Assembly (NCBI GenBank): GCA_964626205.1
Contig: CAZVED010000005.1
Coordinates: forward strand, 1-64,000
DNA from: CAZVED01 sp964626205
GTDB taxonomy: Bacteria > Patescibacteriota > Patescibacteriia > SG8-24
Direction: 5' to 3'
Length of the DNA: 64,000 nt
A program made the translations under genes and the position numbers. The notes under the pieces are model-generated. The model made no database searches and was not told the DNA's origin. It saw nothing but the letters and a program-made list of their open reading frames with translations. This document shows positions 24,038-31,592 of the stretch, one piece after another. Every line of letters starts with the position of its first letter. Within the stretch, counting starts at the first letter, position 1.

Positions 24038-24826
24038 TTACTCGGCCTTTGGTGCGGCGTCGGATGGGCCGACGACCTTGCGCGCGACCGGCTTCGGCGC
24101 CGGCTTCGGTGCGGCGGCGGCCTCCTTCACGCGGACGGCCTGACCTTCCTTCACAGCCTGCGCCATGAGGCTCGTCATGAGCTCGATGCTCTTCACTGCG
24201 TCATCGTTCGCCGGAATCGGGTACGCGATATCGCCCGGATCGACGTTGGAGTCGGCCATGGCGATGACCGGAATACCCTTTGTAAGCGCTTCCTGGACTG
24301 CAGTCTTCTCCTTCTTCACGTCCACCACGAACAGCGCGTCCGGAGAACGGAGCAGGTTCTCGATGCCGCCGACGCGACCTTCGAGCTCCGCGAGCTCTTT
24401 CTCGAAACGAACGACTTCGCGCTTCTTGTACTTCTTCGCGAGCTCGCCGGACGCCTTCTTCTCCTTGAGTTCACGAAGGCGCTTCACGAGCTTGATGACC
24501 TCGCTGAAGTTGGTCAGCGTGCCGCCGAGCCAGCGACCCGTGATGTACGGCATCTCGCAAGCCTTGGCGTGGCGCTCGATGATTTCGCGCGCCTGGCGCT
24601 TGGTGCCGAGGAACAGCACATAGCCGCCGCGAGCGACGGTGTCACGCACAAACTCCATCGCCTTCTGGAGATGCGGGTTCGTCTGAGTAAGATCGATGAT
24701 GTGGATACCGTTCCTTACACCGAAGAGGTAAGGAGCCATCTTCGGGTGCCACTTGGATTCCTGGTGGCCGAAATGCGCGCCGGACTTGAGGAGCTCCTCA
24801 AGTGACGGAAGTTTGGGCAATGCCAT
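24038..24826 (-). CDS. rpsB: Ribosomal protein uS2
   Basis: 262 aa. The N-terminus LLKSGAHFGHQESKWHPKM, IIDLTQT, the zinc-free coiled-coil insertion (KRLRELKEKKASGELAKKYKKRE) and FVVDVKKEKTAVQEA are all standard uS2. The C-terminal ~35 residues are Ala/Pro/Lys-rich. It is first gene of the rpsB-tsf operon, preceded by a ~150-nt structured leader. Confidence 0.97.
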   Translation of the reverse strand: MALPKLPSLEELLKSGAHFGHQESKWHPKMAPYLFGVRNGIHIIDLTQTNPHLQKAMEFVRDTVARGGYVLFLGTKRQAREIIERHAKACEMPYITGRWLGGTLTNFSEVIKLVKRLRELKEKKASGELAKKYKKREVVRFEKELAELEGRVGGIENLLRSPDALFVVDVKKEKTAVQEALTKGIPVIAMADSNVDPGDIAYPIPANDDAVKSIELMTSLMAQAVKEGQAVRVKEAAAAPKPAPKPVARKVVGPSDAAPKAE

Positions 24827-24978
24827 AACCTTTTTTGATTAACCGCTACGCATCCTTGCTTGCCGAGGCAAGCGCCCGTGCGGACCCCTGAAAAAGGGGC
24901 AGGTCGCCGGGATTGAGGAGCGTATGTGAGATGAATAAAAGAGAGCACGCCGTTTAAGGCGGAATCTCTTCGGGGGAT
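24827..24978 (-). promoter_or_regulatory. Structured rpsB leader
   Basis: On the minus strand this gene-free leader contains GCTTGCC-TCG-GGCAAGC-type and CCCCTTTTTCAGGGG hairpins before the rpsB ATG. uS2 autoregulates its operon through leader RNA in several bacteria; that role here is inferred only. Confidence 0.4.
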
Positions 24979-25007
24979 ACTCTATAGGATGGACGAGCTT
25001 AAGGCAA
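24979..25007 (-). promoter_or_regulatory. Candidate rpsB promoter
   Basis: On the minus strand TTGCCT (25002-25007), 17 bp, TAGAGT (24979-24984). It is back-to-back with the plus-strand promoter at 25026. Confidence 0.5.
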
Positions 25008-25025
25008 GTGGGGGGGGTGTCCACC

Positions 25026-25055
25026 TTGACTTCTGTACTAAGTGAATGCTATATC
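25026..25055 (+). promoter_or_regulatory. Promoter TTGACT-18-TATATC
   Basis: TTGACT (25026-25031), 18 bp, TATATC (25050-25055), then an AGGAGG site before the ATG at 25081. Confidence 0.65.
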
Positions 25056-25080
25056 AACCTGGTCGAAAAGGAGGCCGTTC

Positions 25081-25356
25081 ATGGGTTATCTGATTACTGC
25101 TTCGATCATTACAGCTCAAGCGCTTCTCGAAGGCATCTGTGTCTCGCTCCTCTGGGGATGGTTCATGGTTCCGCTGTTCGACCTGCCGAGCATCGGCGTC
25201 GCTGGCGGTATCGGCATGGCCGTGCTGGGTAGCCTGCTGAGCAACTCCGCGCCGCCAGCGAAATCCTCGGACGAGGCGCTCTACCGCACCCTTCTCTCAT
25301 TCGTCAACCCCGTCCTCTTGCTCGCCATCGGCTACATCGCCCATCTCTTCATGTGA
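25081..25356 (+). CDS. Small two-helix membrane protein, phage-like hypothetical
   Basis: 91 aa. The start is fixed by AAAAGGAGG 7 bp upstream. Two strongly hydrophobic stretches cover most of residues 3-50 (ALLEGICVSLLWGWFMVPLF, IGVAGGIGMAVLGSLL) and a third covers 72-90 (VNPVLLLAIGYIAHLFM). Between them is a polar loop (SNSAPPAKSSDEA). Similar short proteins occur in tailed phages, by recall only. It is a solitary unit with its own promoter and terminator. No function is assigned. Confidence 0.7.
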   Translation: MGYLITASIITAQALLEGICVSLLWGWFMVPLFDLPSIGVAGGIGMAVLGSLLSNSAPPAKSSDEALYRTLLSFVNPVLLLAIGYIAHLFM

Positions 25357-25374
25357 ATGCAGGCGCGCTCGCGT

Positions 25375-25400
25375 ACCGCTCCGAAAGGGGCGGTTTTTAA
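25375..25400 (+). terminator. Intrinsic terminator
   Basis: A 6-bp stem (CGCTCC / GGGGCG with one wobble) and a GAAA tetraloop are followed by GTTTTTA. Confidence 0.8.
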
Positions 25401-25492
25401 TACGTGGGGATACGGCAAAGAACGGCCTCCTCGACCCCCTTGCCAACTTTCCGGCCTTATGTTAACCTCCTCCCATTGAATGAACCCCTCAT

Positions 25493-25765
25493 ATGAAGGC
25501 AGAAATCCACCCAACCTATTTCACGGACGCCAAGCTCGCCTGCGTCTGCGGCAATACGCTCGTCATCGGCTCGACTGCAGAGCAGGTCGACGTCGAATTG
25601 TGCGCTGCCTGCCACCCGTTCTACACGGGCAAGCAGAAGATCGTCGACACGGCCCGCCGCGTGGAGAAGTTCCAGGAGCGTGCCGGTCGCAAGGACGACA
25701 CCAAGGTCGTTGCCAAGAAGGCCAAGGTCGCTGCTCGCACCGCCGCGAAGAAGGACAAGAAGTAG
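25493..25765 (+). CDS. rpmE: Ribosomal protein bL31
   Basis: 90 aa. The fold start MKAEIHPTYFTDAKLACVCG and the second cysteine pair ELCAACHPFYTGKQK define a zinc-type (C+) L31, followed by VDTARRVEKFQER. The last ~22 residues are a Lys/Ala extension. There is no Shine-Dalgarno; the ATG follows CCCCTCAT. It is followed by its own terminator and a palindromic repeat before prfA. Confidence 0.96.
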   Translation: MKAEIHPTYFTDAKLACVCGNTLVIGSTAEQVDVELCAACHPFYTGKQKIVDTARRVEKFQERAGRKDDTKVVAKKAKVAARTAAKKDKK

Positions 25766-25786
25766 CTCCGTTACGGTACACTGACA

Positions 25787-25811
25787 GCAGGTATCCCCTG
25801 CTGTTTTTGTA
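25787..25811 (+). terminator. Intrinsic terminator of rpmE
   Basis: A 7-bp stem (CAGCAGG / CCTGCTG) is followed by TTTTTG. Confidence 0.8.
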
Positions 25812-25884
25812 AGGTTCGACCCCCGTTAGACTGGCGTGTCCATGACGGTACGGGTCCATGCGGCGGATGGCGGGCATCTCCCAT

Positions 25885-25984
25885 TGTGTCATTGCGAGCG
25901 GGGCTGTACCCAGCCCCCGAAGCAATCCCGAACATAACGGGATTGCCACGGGCCGGCGAGTACGCCGACCCTCGCAATGACACA
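25885..25984. repeat. 100-bp compound palindromic element with 14-bp terminal inverted repeats
   Basis: Perfect 14-bp ends (TGTGTCATTGCGAG at 25885-25898 and its complement at 25971-25984) enclose two hairpins: a type A half with a TACC loop and a type B half with an AGTA loop. The halves are joined by an inner GCAATCCCG/CGGGATTGC pair. It carries no gene. Half-copies occur at 5241 (type A) and 32794 (type B). Confidence 0.85.
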
Positions 25985-26039
25985 GTAGACAAGGCTCGCA
26001 CTGACCCACCCTCCTCCCCCGCTTTATCCCTCCAATCAT

Positions 26040-27092
26040 ATGAACCGCGATAAGAAAGTAGCCGCGCTGCGTGCTCGGACATCGGAACTCGAGACCCTCC
26101 TCTCCAGCCAAGAGGTGCTTTCGGATTCCTCAAAGCTCAAGACGCTGAACCGCGAATACAGCGCCGCGCGCTACGCCGTCGAGATCGCGGAAAAGCTCGA
26201 CGCCGTCCGTTCCGCAAAGGCCGAAGCGGAGAAGACCGCCGAAGAGGACGACGAAGAGATGCGCGCTTTTGCCACCGAGGAACTCTCACGACTGACTCCG
26301 GAAGAAGAACGCCTCACGAAGCTCCTCGATGCCGAACTTGCCCCGCCAGACCCGAAGGACCACAAGAACGTCTATATGGAAATCCGCGCCGGAACGGGCG
26401 GAGACGAAGCCGCGCTCTTTGCCGCGGACCTTTGGCGCATGTACTCGCGCCACGCCGAACGCAAGGGCTGGAAAACCCAGCTTTCTTCCACGTCCGTCAC
26501 CGAAAGCGGCGGCTACAAGGAGGTCGTCTTTACCATCGAGGGGGAGAACGTCTATCGCGATCTCAAGTACGAATCCGGCGTCCATCGCGTGCAGCGCGTC
26601 CCTGAAACGGAAAAAGCTGGACGCATCCATACGTCCACCGCGACAGTCGCCGTGATGCCCGAGGCCGAAGAGATCGACATCAAGATCGCGCCTAACGACA
26701 TCCGTGTCGATACGTTCCTCGCTGGCGGTAACGGCGGACAGAGCGTGCAGACCACGTACTCCGCTGTCCGTATCACCCACATCCCCACTGGAACCGTCGT
26801 GCAATGCCAGGACGAGCGGTCCCAGGCACAGAACAAGGAACGAGCCATGGGTATCCTGCGCGCGCGCCTCTATGCCGCAGAAGAAGAGAAGCGCGTTGCC
26901 GAGGAAGTCTCGCTCCGTCGTGATCAGATTGGCGGTGGTGACCGTTCGGAGAAGATCCGTACCTACAATTATCCGCAGGATCGCATCACCGATCACCGCA
27001 TCAAGGAGTCCTGGCACAACATCCCCGGCATCATGGATGGCGATTTGGAATCCGTCATCATCGTCTTCCGTTCCGCTATCGCCGCTCAATAA
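26040..27092 (+). CDS. prfA: Peptide chain release factor 1
   Basis: 350 aa, usual length. It recognises UAA and UAG. The catalytic GGQ is in GGNGGQSVQTTYSAVRITH (about 226-244). The anticodon-like region includes the PxT-type determinant in RVPETEKAGRIHTSTATVAVMPE. Coiled N-terminal domain 1 is present. The ATG follows CCAATCAT with no Shine-Dalgarno. prmC, which methylates the GGQ Gln, is directly downstream. Confidence 0.97.
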   Translation: MNRDKKVAALRARTSELETLLSSQEVLSDSSKLKTLNREYSAARYAVEIAEKLDAVRSAKAEAEKTAEEDDEEMRAFATEELSRLTPEEERLTKLLDAELAPPDPKDHKNVYMEIRAGTGGDEAALFAADLWRMYSRHAERKGWKTQLSSTSVTESGGYKEVVFTIEGENVYRDLKYESGVHRVQRVPETEKAGRIHTSTATVAVMPEAEEIDIKIAPNDIRVDTFLAGGNGGQSVQTTYSAVRITHIPTGTVVQCQDERSQAQNKERAMGILRARLYAAEEEKRVAEEVSLRRDQIGGGDRSEKIRTYNYPQDRITDHRIKESWHNIPGIMDGDLESVIIVFRSAIAAQ

Positions 27093-27116
27093 GACGATGC
27101 GTGATACACTGAGTGA

Positions 27117-27977
27117 ATTAACATCGTCCAAAGCATCACGAGCGCGCGCGCCAGCCTCGCCGGTCATACCTGTCCCAACACCGACGCGCAACGTGAAGCA
27201 GAAGCGCTCGTCTGTCGCGTCCTCAACATCACCCGCGAGGAAGCATTGATGCACCCTGAGCGCGAACTCGACATAGCGGATACGGAACAACTCGAGAGTC
27301 TTATCGCACATCGTCTCGCCCATGAACCGCTGGCTTACCTCTTGGGCGACGCACCCTTTCTTGGTCGCGACTTCGAAGTGACACCGGCGACCCTCATCCC
27401 CCGCCCAGCGACCGAAGTGCTCGTCCGCGATGCCATCGACGAAGCCCGTATGCGCTACGCCGGGACAATCTGCGTGGACGTCGGCACAGGCTCCGGCTGC
27501 ATCGCAGTGACGCTTGCCGCAGAGCTGTCGTGCGCCGTCGTCGCAACCGACATTTCCCCGAATGCGCTTGCTGTCGCACAACGCAACGCCGCGCGCCACA
27601 GCGTTGCCGAGCGCATCACCTTCCTCCAAGACGACGGCATCCTTGCCGCATCGGAACGCCTGCGCGGCCATGACCTCGTCATCGTCGGCAACCTTCCCTA
27701 CGTCCCGACATCGATGCTCCCGACGCTCACCAAAGAAGTGCGCTGCGAACCGATGCTCGCACTCGACGGCGGTGCGGACGGCCTCGATGCGTATCGCACG
27801 CTTTTCGCGCAGATCGACGACCTCGGTAAGACGCCGGTCATCCTTTTCGCTGAGATGCTCCCCGAGCAGACCCTCGCCTTCGCCGACCTCGCGGTGGAAC
27901 ACGGTTTCACGGACATTTCCGACATACAAAACGACGCCGATGTTTCCGTCGGCGTCCGCTGCGTGCGTGCGGCATGA
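27117..27977 (+). CDS. prmC: Release factor glutamine methyltransferase, start anomalous
   Basis: The methyltransferase core is clear: FLGRDFEVTPATLIPRPATE, SAM loop VDVGTGSGCIAVTLA, and GNLPYVP (Leu replaces the first Pro of the usual NPPY). It methylates the GGQ glutamine of release factors. The first canonical in-frame start is only at 27246 (TTG) or 27249 (ATG). However, the same frame upstream reads ARASLAGHTCPNTDAQREAE and LVCRVLNITREEALMHPERE, exactly what a PrmC N-terminal domain should look like, back to an ATT at 27117 right after a TGA. Either ATT initiates, or one base is missing and the gene starts at the ATG at 27097, 4 bp after the prfA stop. Confidence 0.85.
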   Translation: MNIVQSITSARASLAGHTCPNTDAQREAEALVCRVLNITREEALMHPERELDIADTEQLESLIAHRLAHEPLAYLLGDAPFLGRDFEVTPATLIPRPATEVLVRDAIDEARMRYAGTICVDVGTGSGCIAVTLAAELSCAVVATDISPNALAVAQRNAARHSVAERITFLQDDGILAASERLRGHDLVIVGNLPYVPTSMLPTLTKEVRCEPMLALDGGADGLDAYRTLFAQIDDLGKTPVILFAEMLPEQTLAFADLAVEHGFTDISDIQNDADVSVGVRCVRAA

Positions 27978-27989
27978 CCGCGCGTCGTT

Positions 27990-29189
27990 TTACTCCTCGT
28001 TGCCGAACGTGACCTCGTAGCCATCAGGAACCACTTGGATCCAGGTCGTTCCTGTGAGGAAGACGACCTCGTCCCCGTCCGGACCGAGGAAGCGCGTCCT
28101 GCCATCGACTGTTTCCCACATTCCCTCGATGAACTGTCCGTCCGTCGCAATGATGGCTTTTCCGGTTCCCGTCGTCCGCACGCTGCGCCGCCCGACCTCG
28201 TCCAAGACGCGGACTGTCGTGAACTGCACCGCGACATTCTTCGCGCGGAGCTGCACGCCTCCGTCCTTCTGTAGCTTCCCGCCCTGCTCGCGGACGTACT
28301 CGTTCGTTGCCGGGTCATGGATCCATCGAACGTCGTATCCCGTAGCGTTGTAGCCCACGCTCAACACCGCGCGACCGGTCTCAACCGCATCATCCACGAC
28401 TTCCGCCGAGCTCGCAGCGGTATCATCCCTGAACAACCACGGAGCTGCGGTACGGATCTCATGTCCGGCATACCGACGCTCAGCGGATGCACGCATGCGT
28501 TCCGTCGACGTGTACGTGTTATGTGGCGCGTACCGGTTCTGGTCCCGCCAGAACGACGCGCCGTTGGAAAATTCATTGAGGTCGCGAAGTGTCCCGCTTT
28601 TGAGCAGGTCGAGCGCGGCAGGGCTTCCGCCGACATGCACGATCATCGCGTCCGATTCCGCGGCCCAGTCGAGATAGTACGGACGCACGGACCGCACCGG
28701 ACCGATACGCTCTACTTCGTCGGAAAGATCGAAGAACGCGAGCAATCGCGTGATGGCGCTTTCGACCGGCGCCTCGATAACGAGCACGGCCGCGGAAAGT
28801 CCGCTCGACGGACGTGCCGGTGTCATGTTATCGATGATGACCGCAGCGTAGTTTCCGGCATGTTCCGCATCCAGCGGTTTTCCATCGAGCGCGCGACGGA
28901 AGGCCGGCTCATCGATTGTCAGCGCCGGCTCTACCTCGGAAACCAACCTGTCGCGCGCCGCTTCCCGCGATTGGAACACCGCGATCGGCGAAACGAACTC
29001 TCCGCCTGTCCACGCAGTCCAAACGATTGCCGCGACACCGACCGCGAACACGAACAGGATCGCGCTGCCCTGCGCCGCCTCGCGCCATACCTTCGCCTTG
29101 GATACCAAAACCGCCCACCCCTTCTCTGAAGGGTCGTTGTGGGCGGTCGTCGGCTTGTCAGAATTGTCAGGCATCGGTCGTTGCATCAA
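27990..29189 (-). CDS. DUF3048 (YerB-like) membrane-anchored lipoprotein-type protein
   Basis: 399 aa. An N-terminal cytoplasmic stretch of about 40 residues precedes a membrane helix (GSAILFVFAVGVAAIVWTAW). The DUF3048 signatures follow: YAAVIIDNMTPARPSSGLSAA, IEAPVESAITRLLAFFDL, IGPVRSVRPYYLDWA and DAMIVHVGGSPAAL. The C-terminal domain (GYDVRWIHDPATNEYVREQGG ... FIEGMWE) is also typical. YerB-type proteins are extracytoplasmic and of unknown function. It is convergent with prmC and separated from rplY by about 33 bp. Confidence 0.88.
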   Translation of the reverse strand: MMQRPMPDNSDKPTTAHNDPSEKGWAVLVSKAKVWREAAQGSAILFVFAVGVAAIVWTAWTGGEFVSPIAVFQSREAARDRLVSEVEPALTIDEPAFRRALDGKPLDAEHAGNYAAVIIDNMTPARPSSGLSAAVLVIEAPVESAITRLLAFFDLSDEVERIGPVRSVRPYYLDWAAESDAMIVHVGGSPAALDLLKSGTLRDLNEFSNGASFWRDQNRYAPHNTYTSTERMRASAERRYAGHEIRTAAPWLFRDDTAASSAEVVDDAVETGRAVLSVGYNATGYDVRWIHDPATNEYVREQGGKLQKDGGVQLRAKNVAVQFTTVRVLDEVGRRSVRTTGTGKAIIATDGQFIEGMWETVDGRTRFLGPDGDEVVFLTGTTWIQVVPDGYEVTFGNEE

Positions 29190-29222
29190 GGATGATGACA
29201 GACCGACGCGTACCGAGAGTCC

Positions 29223-29906
29223 TTACTCCTTGGCTGCTCCTTCGGCTGCAGCAGCCGCATCAGCGGCGGCCTTCTTCTCGTCAGCCGCAGTCTTCACAGC
29301 GGAGACGTCGACAGTGACAGCCTCATCGAGCTTGGCGAGATCCTCTTCGGAGATCGGCTCGTTGACGACGACGATCACTTCTTCCGGACCGTTCTCGAAT
29401 TCGACGCCCTCCAATGCCGGAAGGTCCTTGACGCGGATGGCATCACCGAATTCCTTGAGGACGGAAATATCGACCGTGATGGAAGAGACGAGGTTGCCAG
29501 GGAGACAGTACACCGTGACGGTGTCGAGGACTTGCTGGAGCACACCGCCCTGTCCCTTGACCGCAGGCGATTCGCCGGTAAGCGTCAGTTCGACTTCCGC
29601 TTCGAGCTTCTTCTTCATGTCGACTTCGCGGAAGTCCACATGGGTAACCCTACCGTAAAGCGGGTCGTATTGCACGTCGTGCACGAGGACCTTCATGGGG
29701 GCACCGCCCTCGACAGCAAGGTCGACGAGGCTGGAGTCGCCGGCGTCACGGTACATCTTATCGAACGGACCGGCTTCCAAAGAAAGATTCATGTGCTTGG
29801 AGTCGCCGCCGTACACGCATGCCGGAACAAGCCCCTTTGCACGGAGCTGGCTGACCTTCTTTCCGGTCACCTCGCGCTTTGTTGCTGCTAAAGTAAATGC
29901 ATCCAT
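29223..29906 (-). CDS. rplY: Ribosomal protein bL25, long Ctc form
   Basis: 227 aa. The start is MDAFTLAATKREVTGKK at 29906. The N-terminal 5S rRNA-binding domain (TGKKVSQLRAKGLVPACVYGG) is followed by the C-terminal TL5 beta domain (YDPLYGRVTHVDFREVDMKKK, GGVLQQVLDTVTVYCLPGNLV). The last ~40 residues are a Lys/Ala/Glu low-complexity tail. No Shine-Dalgarno is visible. The frame upstream of 29906 is not coding. Confidence 0.94.
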   Translation of the reverse strand: MDAFTLAATKREVTGKKVSQLRAKGLVPACVYGGDSKHMNLSLEAGPFDKMYRDAGDSSLVDLAVEGGAPMKVLVHDVQYDPLYGRVTHVDFREVDMKKKLEAEVELTLTGESPAVKGQGGVLQQVLDTVTVYCLPGNLVSSITVDISVLKEFGDAIRVKDLPALEGVEFENGPEEVIVVVNEPISEEDLAKLDEAVTVDVSAVKTAADEKKAAADAAAAAEGAAKE

Positions 29907-29979
29907 AAGGAATGTAGTTGCTGATAACGACCTAGAGGCTACCATGGGCTGAAAAAAATGGCAAGAGCGGGGGTTGGGA

Positions 29980-30006
29980 CCTCTCCCAGCGTCACCCGCG
30001 CTTTGC
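29980..30006. repeat. 27-bp dispersed repeat, copy 2
   Basis: CCTCTCCCAGCGTCACC...CTTTGC, near-identical to 5360-5386. It lies in the gap between the DUF4325 terminator and rplY. Confidence 0.6.
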
Positions 30007-30043
30007 CAAGACATCGACCTATCACAAGGTAAGGCGCGCCAAA

Positions 30044-30072
30044 ATGAAAAGCCGGCCAAAGGGCCGGCTTTG
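30044..30072 (-). terminator. Intrinsic terminator of the DUF4325 gene
   Basis: A 9-bp stem (AAGCCGGCC / GGCCGGCTT) is followed on the minus strand by TTCATTTT. Confidence 0.85.
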
Positions 30073-30075
30073 TTG

Positions 30076-30408
30076 TCAGGTGTCTTGGCGCGCTTCGGCC
30101 ACGTAGCCGCGGATTTCTTCTTCCAGATCCGGCTCGTCAGTCGTGACGTAGAGCAAGTGATTATGCACGGTCTCAGGTCCGAACTGCCGCGCGAGCCCTC
30201 CGAAGACCTCTTCGAGGAAGCTGGCAGCGTACCCGTACACGCCATCGAGATCCACCGTCAGCATCGTGTCTGCCTCCACTGCGCGACGGAACGCCGGGGC
30301 AAGCACCTCTTCGCGGAACTCCTCGCCGGAATGCGGGCCGACGGTCCGTTCCCGCGCGCCGGGAGTCTCGCTCCATTCTGCCACTCGCACGACATGCTCC
30401 TGTGTCAT
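30076..30408 (-). CDS. DUF4325 (STAS-like) protein
   Basis: 110 aa. The start at 30408 is chosen because GGAGG precedes the ATG by 5 bp. The core VDLDGVYGYAASFLEEVFGGLARQFG matches the DUF4325 consensus, where a conserved Asp and an SFLDEAFG-like helix define the domain. DUF4325 proteins often accompany histidine-kinase-like ATPases in switches or phage loci; no partner is seen here. It has its own promoter (TTGACG-17-TAGGGT) and terminator. Confidence 0.82.
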   Translation of the reverse strand: MTQEHVVRVAEWSETPGARERTVGPHSGEEFREEVLAPAFRRAVEADTMLTVDLDGVYGYAASFLEEVFGGLARQFGPETVHNHLLYVTTDEPDLEEEIRGYVAEARQDT

Positions 30409-30437
30409 CGGTTCCTCCATGAACAAAAGACGTGGAC

Positions 30438-30466
30438 ACCCTACGACAGCGACCAATCTTCGTCAA
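30438..30466 (-). promoter_or_regulatory. Promoter TTGACG-17-TAGGGT (minus strand)
   Basis: On the minus strand TTGACG (30461-30466), 17 bp, TAGGGT (30438-30443), then GGAGG before the DUF4325 start. Confidence 0.75.
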
Positions 30467-30469
30467 CGG

Positions 30470-30500
30470 AAAATAAAAAATCGGACATGCATGTCCGATC
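30470..30500 (-). terminator. Intrinsic terminator
   Basis: The perfect 20-bp palindrome ATCGGACATG/CATGTCCGAT is followed on the minus strand by TTTTTATTTT. It ends the small membrane gene upstream. Confidence 0.88.
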
Positions 30501-30523
30501 TCATGGAAGAACGCCTCGTTCCG

Positions 30524-30862
30524 TCACTCAGGACGAAGGGTCCCGAGGTACCGTCTGGTGAACAGCAGACCTCCGATGAAGGCCACGGGGGTGCCGATGG
30601 GTGCCACAGGACTGAGAAGCAACGTGCGCACCCCATCGATCTCGTAAGGACCGACCGAGAGGATGAACAGTGCCGGAAAGGACAACACGAGAAGCACGGC
30701 GCCGAGCACTCGCGAGCGCATCAGCTCCAGGAGCGCAGCGATTCCGGCCCCGAGTGGAAAGATGAAGTAGACGGCGGCCGGGTAAGGAAGCAGGAGACGG
30801 ATGCCGATACCGATGACGGCCAGCAAGATACCCACCTGACGAACGACGTTTCTCTTGTCCAT
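30524..30862 (-). CDS. Small membrane protein of unknown function
   Basis: 112 aa. The start is MDKRNVVRQVG at 30862, fixed by AGGAGG 8 bp upstream. Three hydrophobic helices cover about 10-38, 40-70 (GAVLLVLSFPALFILSVG) and 88-103 (APIGTPVAFIGGLLF). The short C-terminus ends in RRYLGTLRPE. No family is recognised. It is a solitary cassette with promoter TTGACG-17-TATGTT and its own terminator. Confidence 0.7.
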   Translation of the reverse strand: MDKRNVVRQVGILLAVIGIGIRLLLPYPAAVYFIFPLGAGIAALLELMRSRVLGAVLLVLSFPALFILSVGPYEIDGVRTLLLSPVAPIGTPVAFIGGLLFTRRYLGTLRPE

Positions 30863-30892
30863 GGAAGTACCTCCTAAAGAACGTGACCCCGA

Positions 30893-30921
30893 AACATAAC
30901 AGGAGAGAGCGACCTCGTCAA
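30893..30921 (-). promoter_or_regulatory. Promoter TTGACG-17-TATGTT (minus strand)
   Basis: On the minus strand TTGACG (30916-30921), 17 bp, TATGTT (30893-30898), followed by AGGAGG. Confidence 0.75.
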
Positions 30922-30958
30922 CCTCCCCACCTCTGTCCGGCCAGAGCACGAGCGAGGA

Positions 30959-31039
30959 TTTTTGCGTCCCGCCTAGGCGGAGCGGCGAAATGGGTGCAGG
31001 GCACCCATGAGACGCGACAACGAAGGCCGGGCGCAAAAA
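30959..31039. other. Folded intergenic element, unassigned
   Basis: The outer arm TTTTTGCGTCCCG (30959-30971) faces CGGGCGCAAAAA (31028-31039). Inside are a perfect 12-bp palindrome CCGCCTAGGCGG (30969-30980) and a perfect 8-bp hairpin ATGGGTGC/GCACCCAT (30990-31008). No gene covers 30863-31110. It could be a structured RNA or a palindromic repeat. Confidence 0.5.
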
Positions 31040-31074
31040 GCCCGCTCCCACCACAGCAAGGAGGAAACCTCCCT

Positions 31075-31102
31075 AAAAACAAAACAGCCCCCGATGGGGC
31101 TG
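31075..31102 (-). terminator. Intrinsic terminator
   Basis: A 7-bp stem (CAGCCCC / GGGGCTG) is followed on the minus strand by TTTTGTTTTT. Confidence 0.85.
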
Positions 31103-31119
31103 CCGTGTATCCTCAGCTC

Positions 31120-31476
31120 TTACGCCGCCATGAGGCTGGCGAAGAGGTGCTCCTCGTTCTGCAGGAGGTGATGCGTCTCGATGACGTCGTCCGTGCTGAC
31201 CGGCTCCATCGACGTGAAGCGGTTGACCTCGTTGAAGCCGAGATCGGTCACGAGTCCGACGGAACTGATACCTGCCGTGGAGATGAGCACGAGCGCGATG
31301 ATTGCGTTCGAGCACTGTCCGCAGCTGATGTGCAGCAGGTGGCTGTCATCCTTCTCGCCGAGCACTTGCGCCGACGATGGGTTGTAGCTGGACTCGCACA
31401 ATGGGCAGTACGAGATGAGCTTGATCCCTTCGTCGAAGAACGGCGAAGACGCGGGTTGTTGTGAGGGTACCGGCAT
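31120..31476 (-). CDS. Zinc-ribbon hypothetical protein, CPR-type
   Basis: 118 aa. Two cysteine pairs, CPLC (about 24-27) and CGQC (about 52-55), spaced as a zinc ribbon, are separated by SYNPSSAQVLGEKDDSHLLHIS. The sequence after the ribbon is hydrophobic (AIIALVLISTAGISSVGLVTDLGF) and then acidic. CPR genomes often carry such proteins without known role. The terminator is strong. No clear Shine-Dalgarno precedes the ATG. Confidence 0.75.
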   Translation of the reverse strand: MPVPSQQPASSPFFDEGIKLISYCPLCESSYNPSSAQVLGEKDDSHLLHISCGQCSNAIIALVLISTAGISSVGLVTDLGFNEVNRFTSMEPVSTDDVIETHHLLQNEEHLFASLMAA

Positions 31477-31592
31477 ACGCTTTTCTTTTTGTTTTTTGCC
31501 GTCCGAGGAAAGCTTTTTGCTTCCTCATTACCTCTTCACTGTACCATTTTTTGGGCTCCGGGTCAATCGTACTTATGCACATTCCTCTTCCC

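Noticed and set aside
27093..27260. TGA recoding (as Gly or Trp) to extend prmC upstream
   Set aside because: TGA ends many genes here at the right places (e.g. 2018-2020, 2605-2607), so the standard code applies.
26286..27929. 547-codon minus-strand open frame
   Set aside because: It is antisense to prfA and prmC, both firmly identified.
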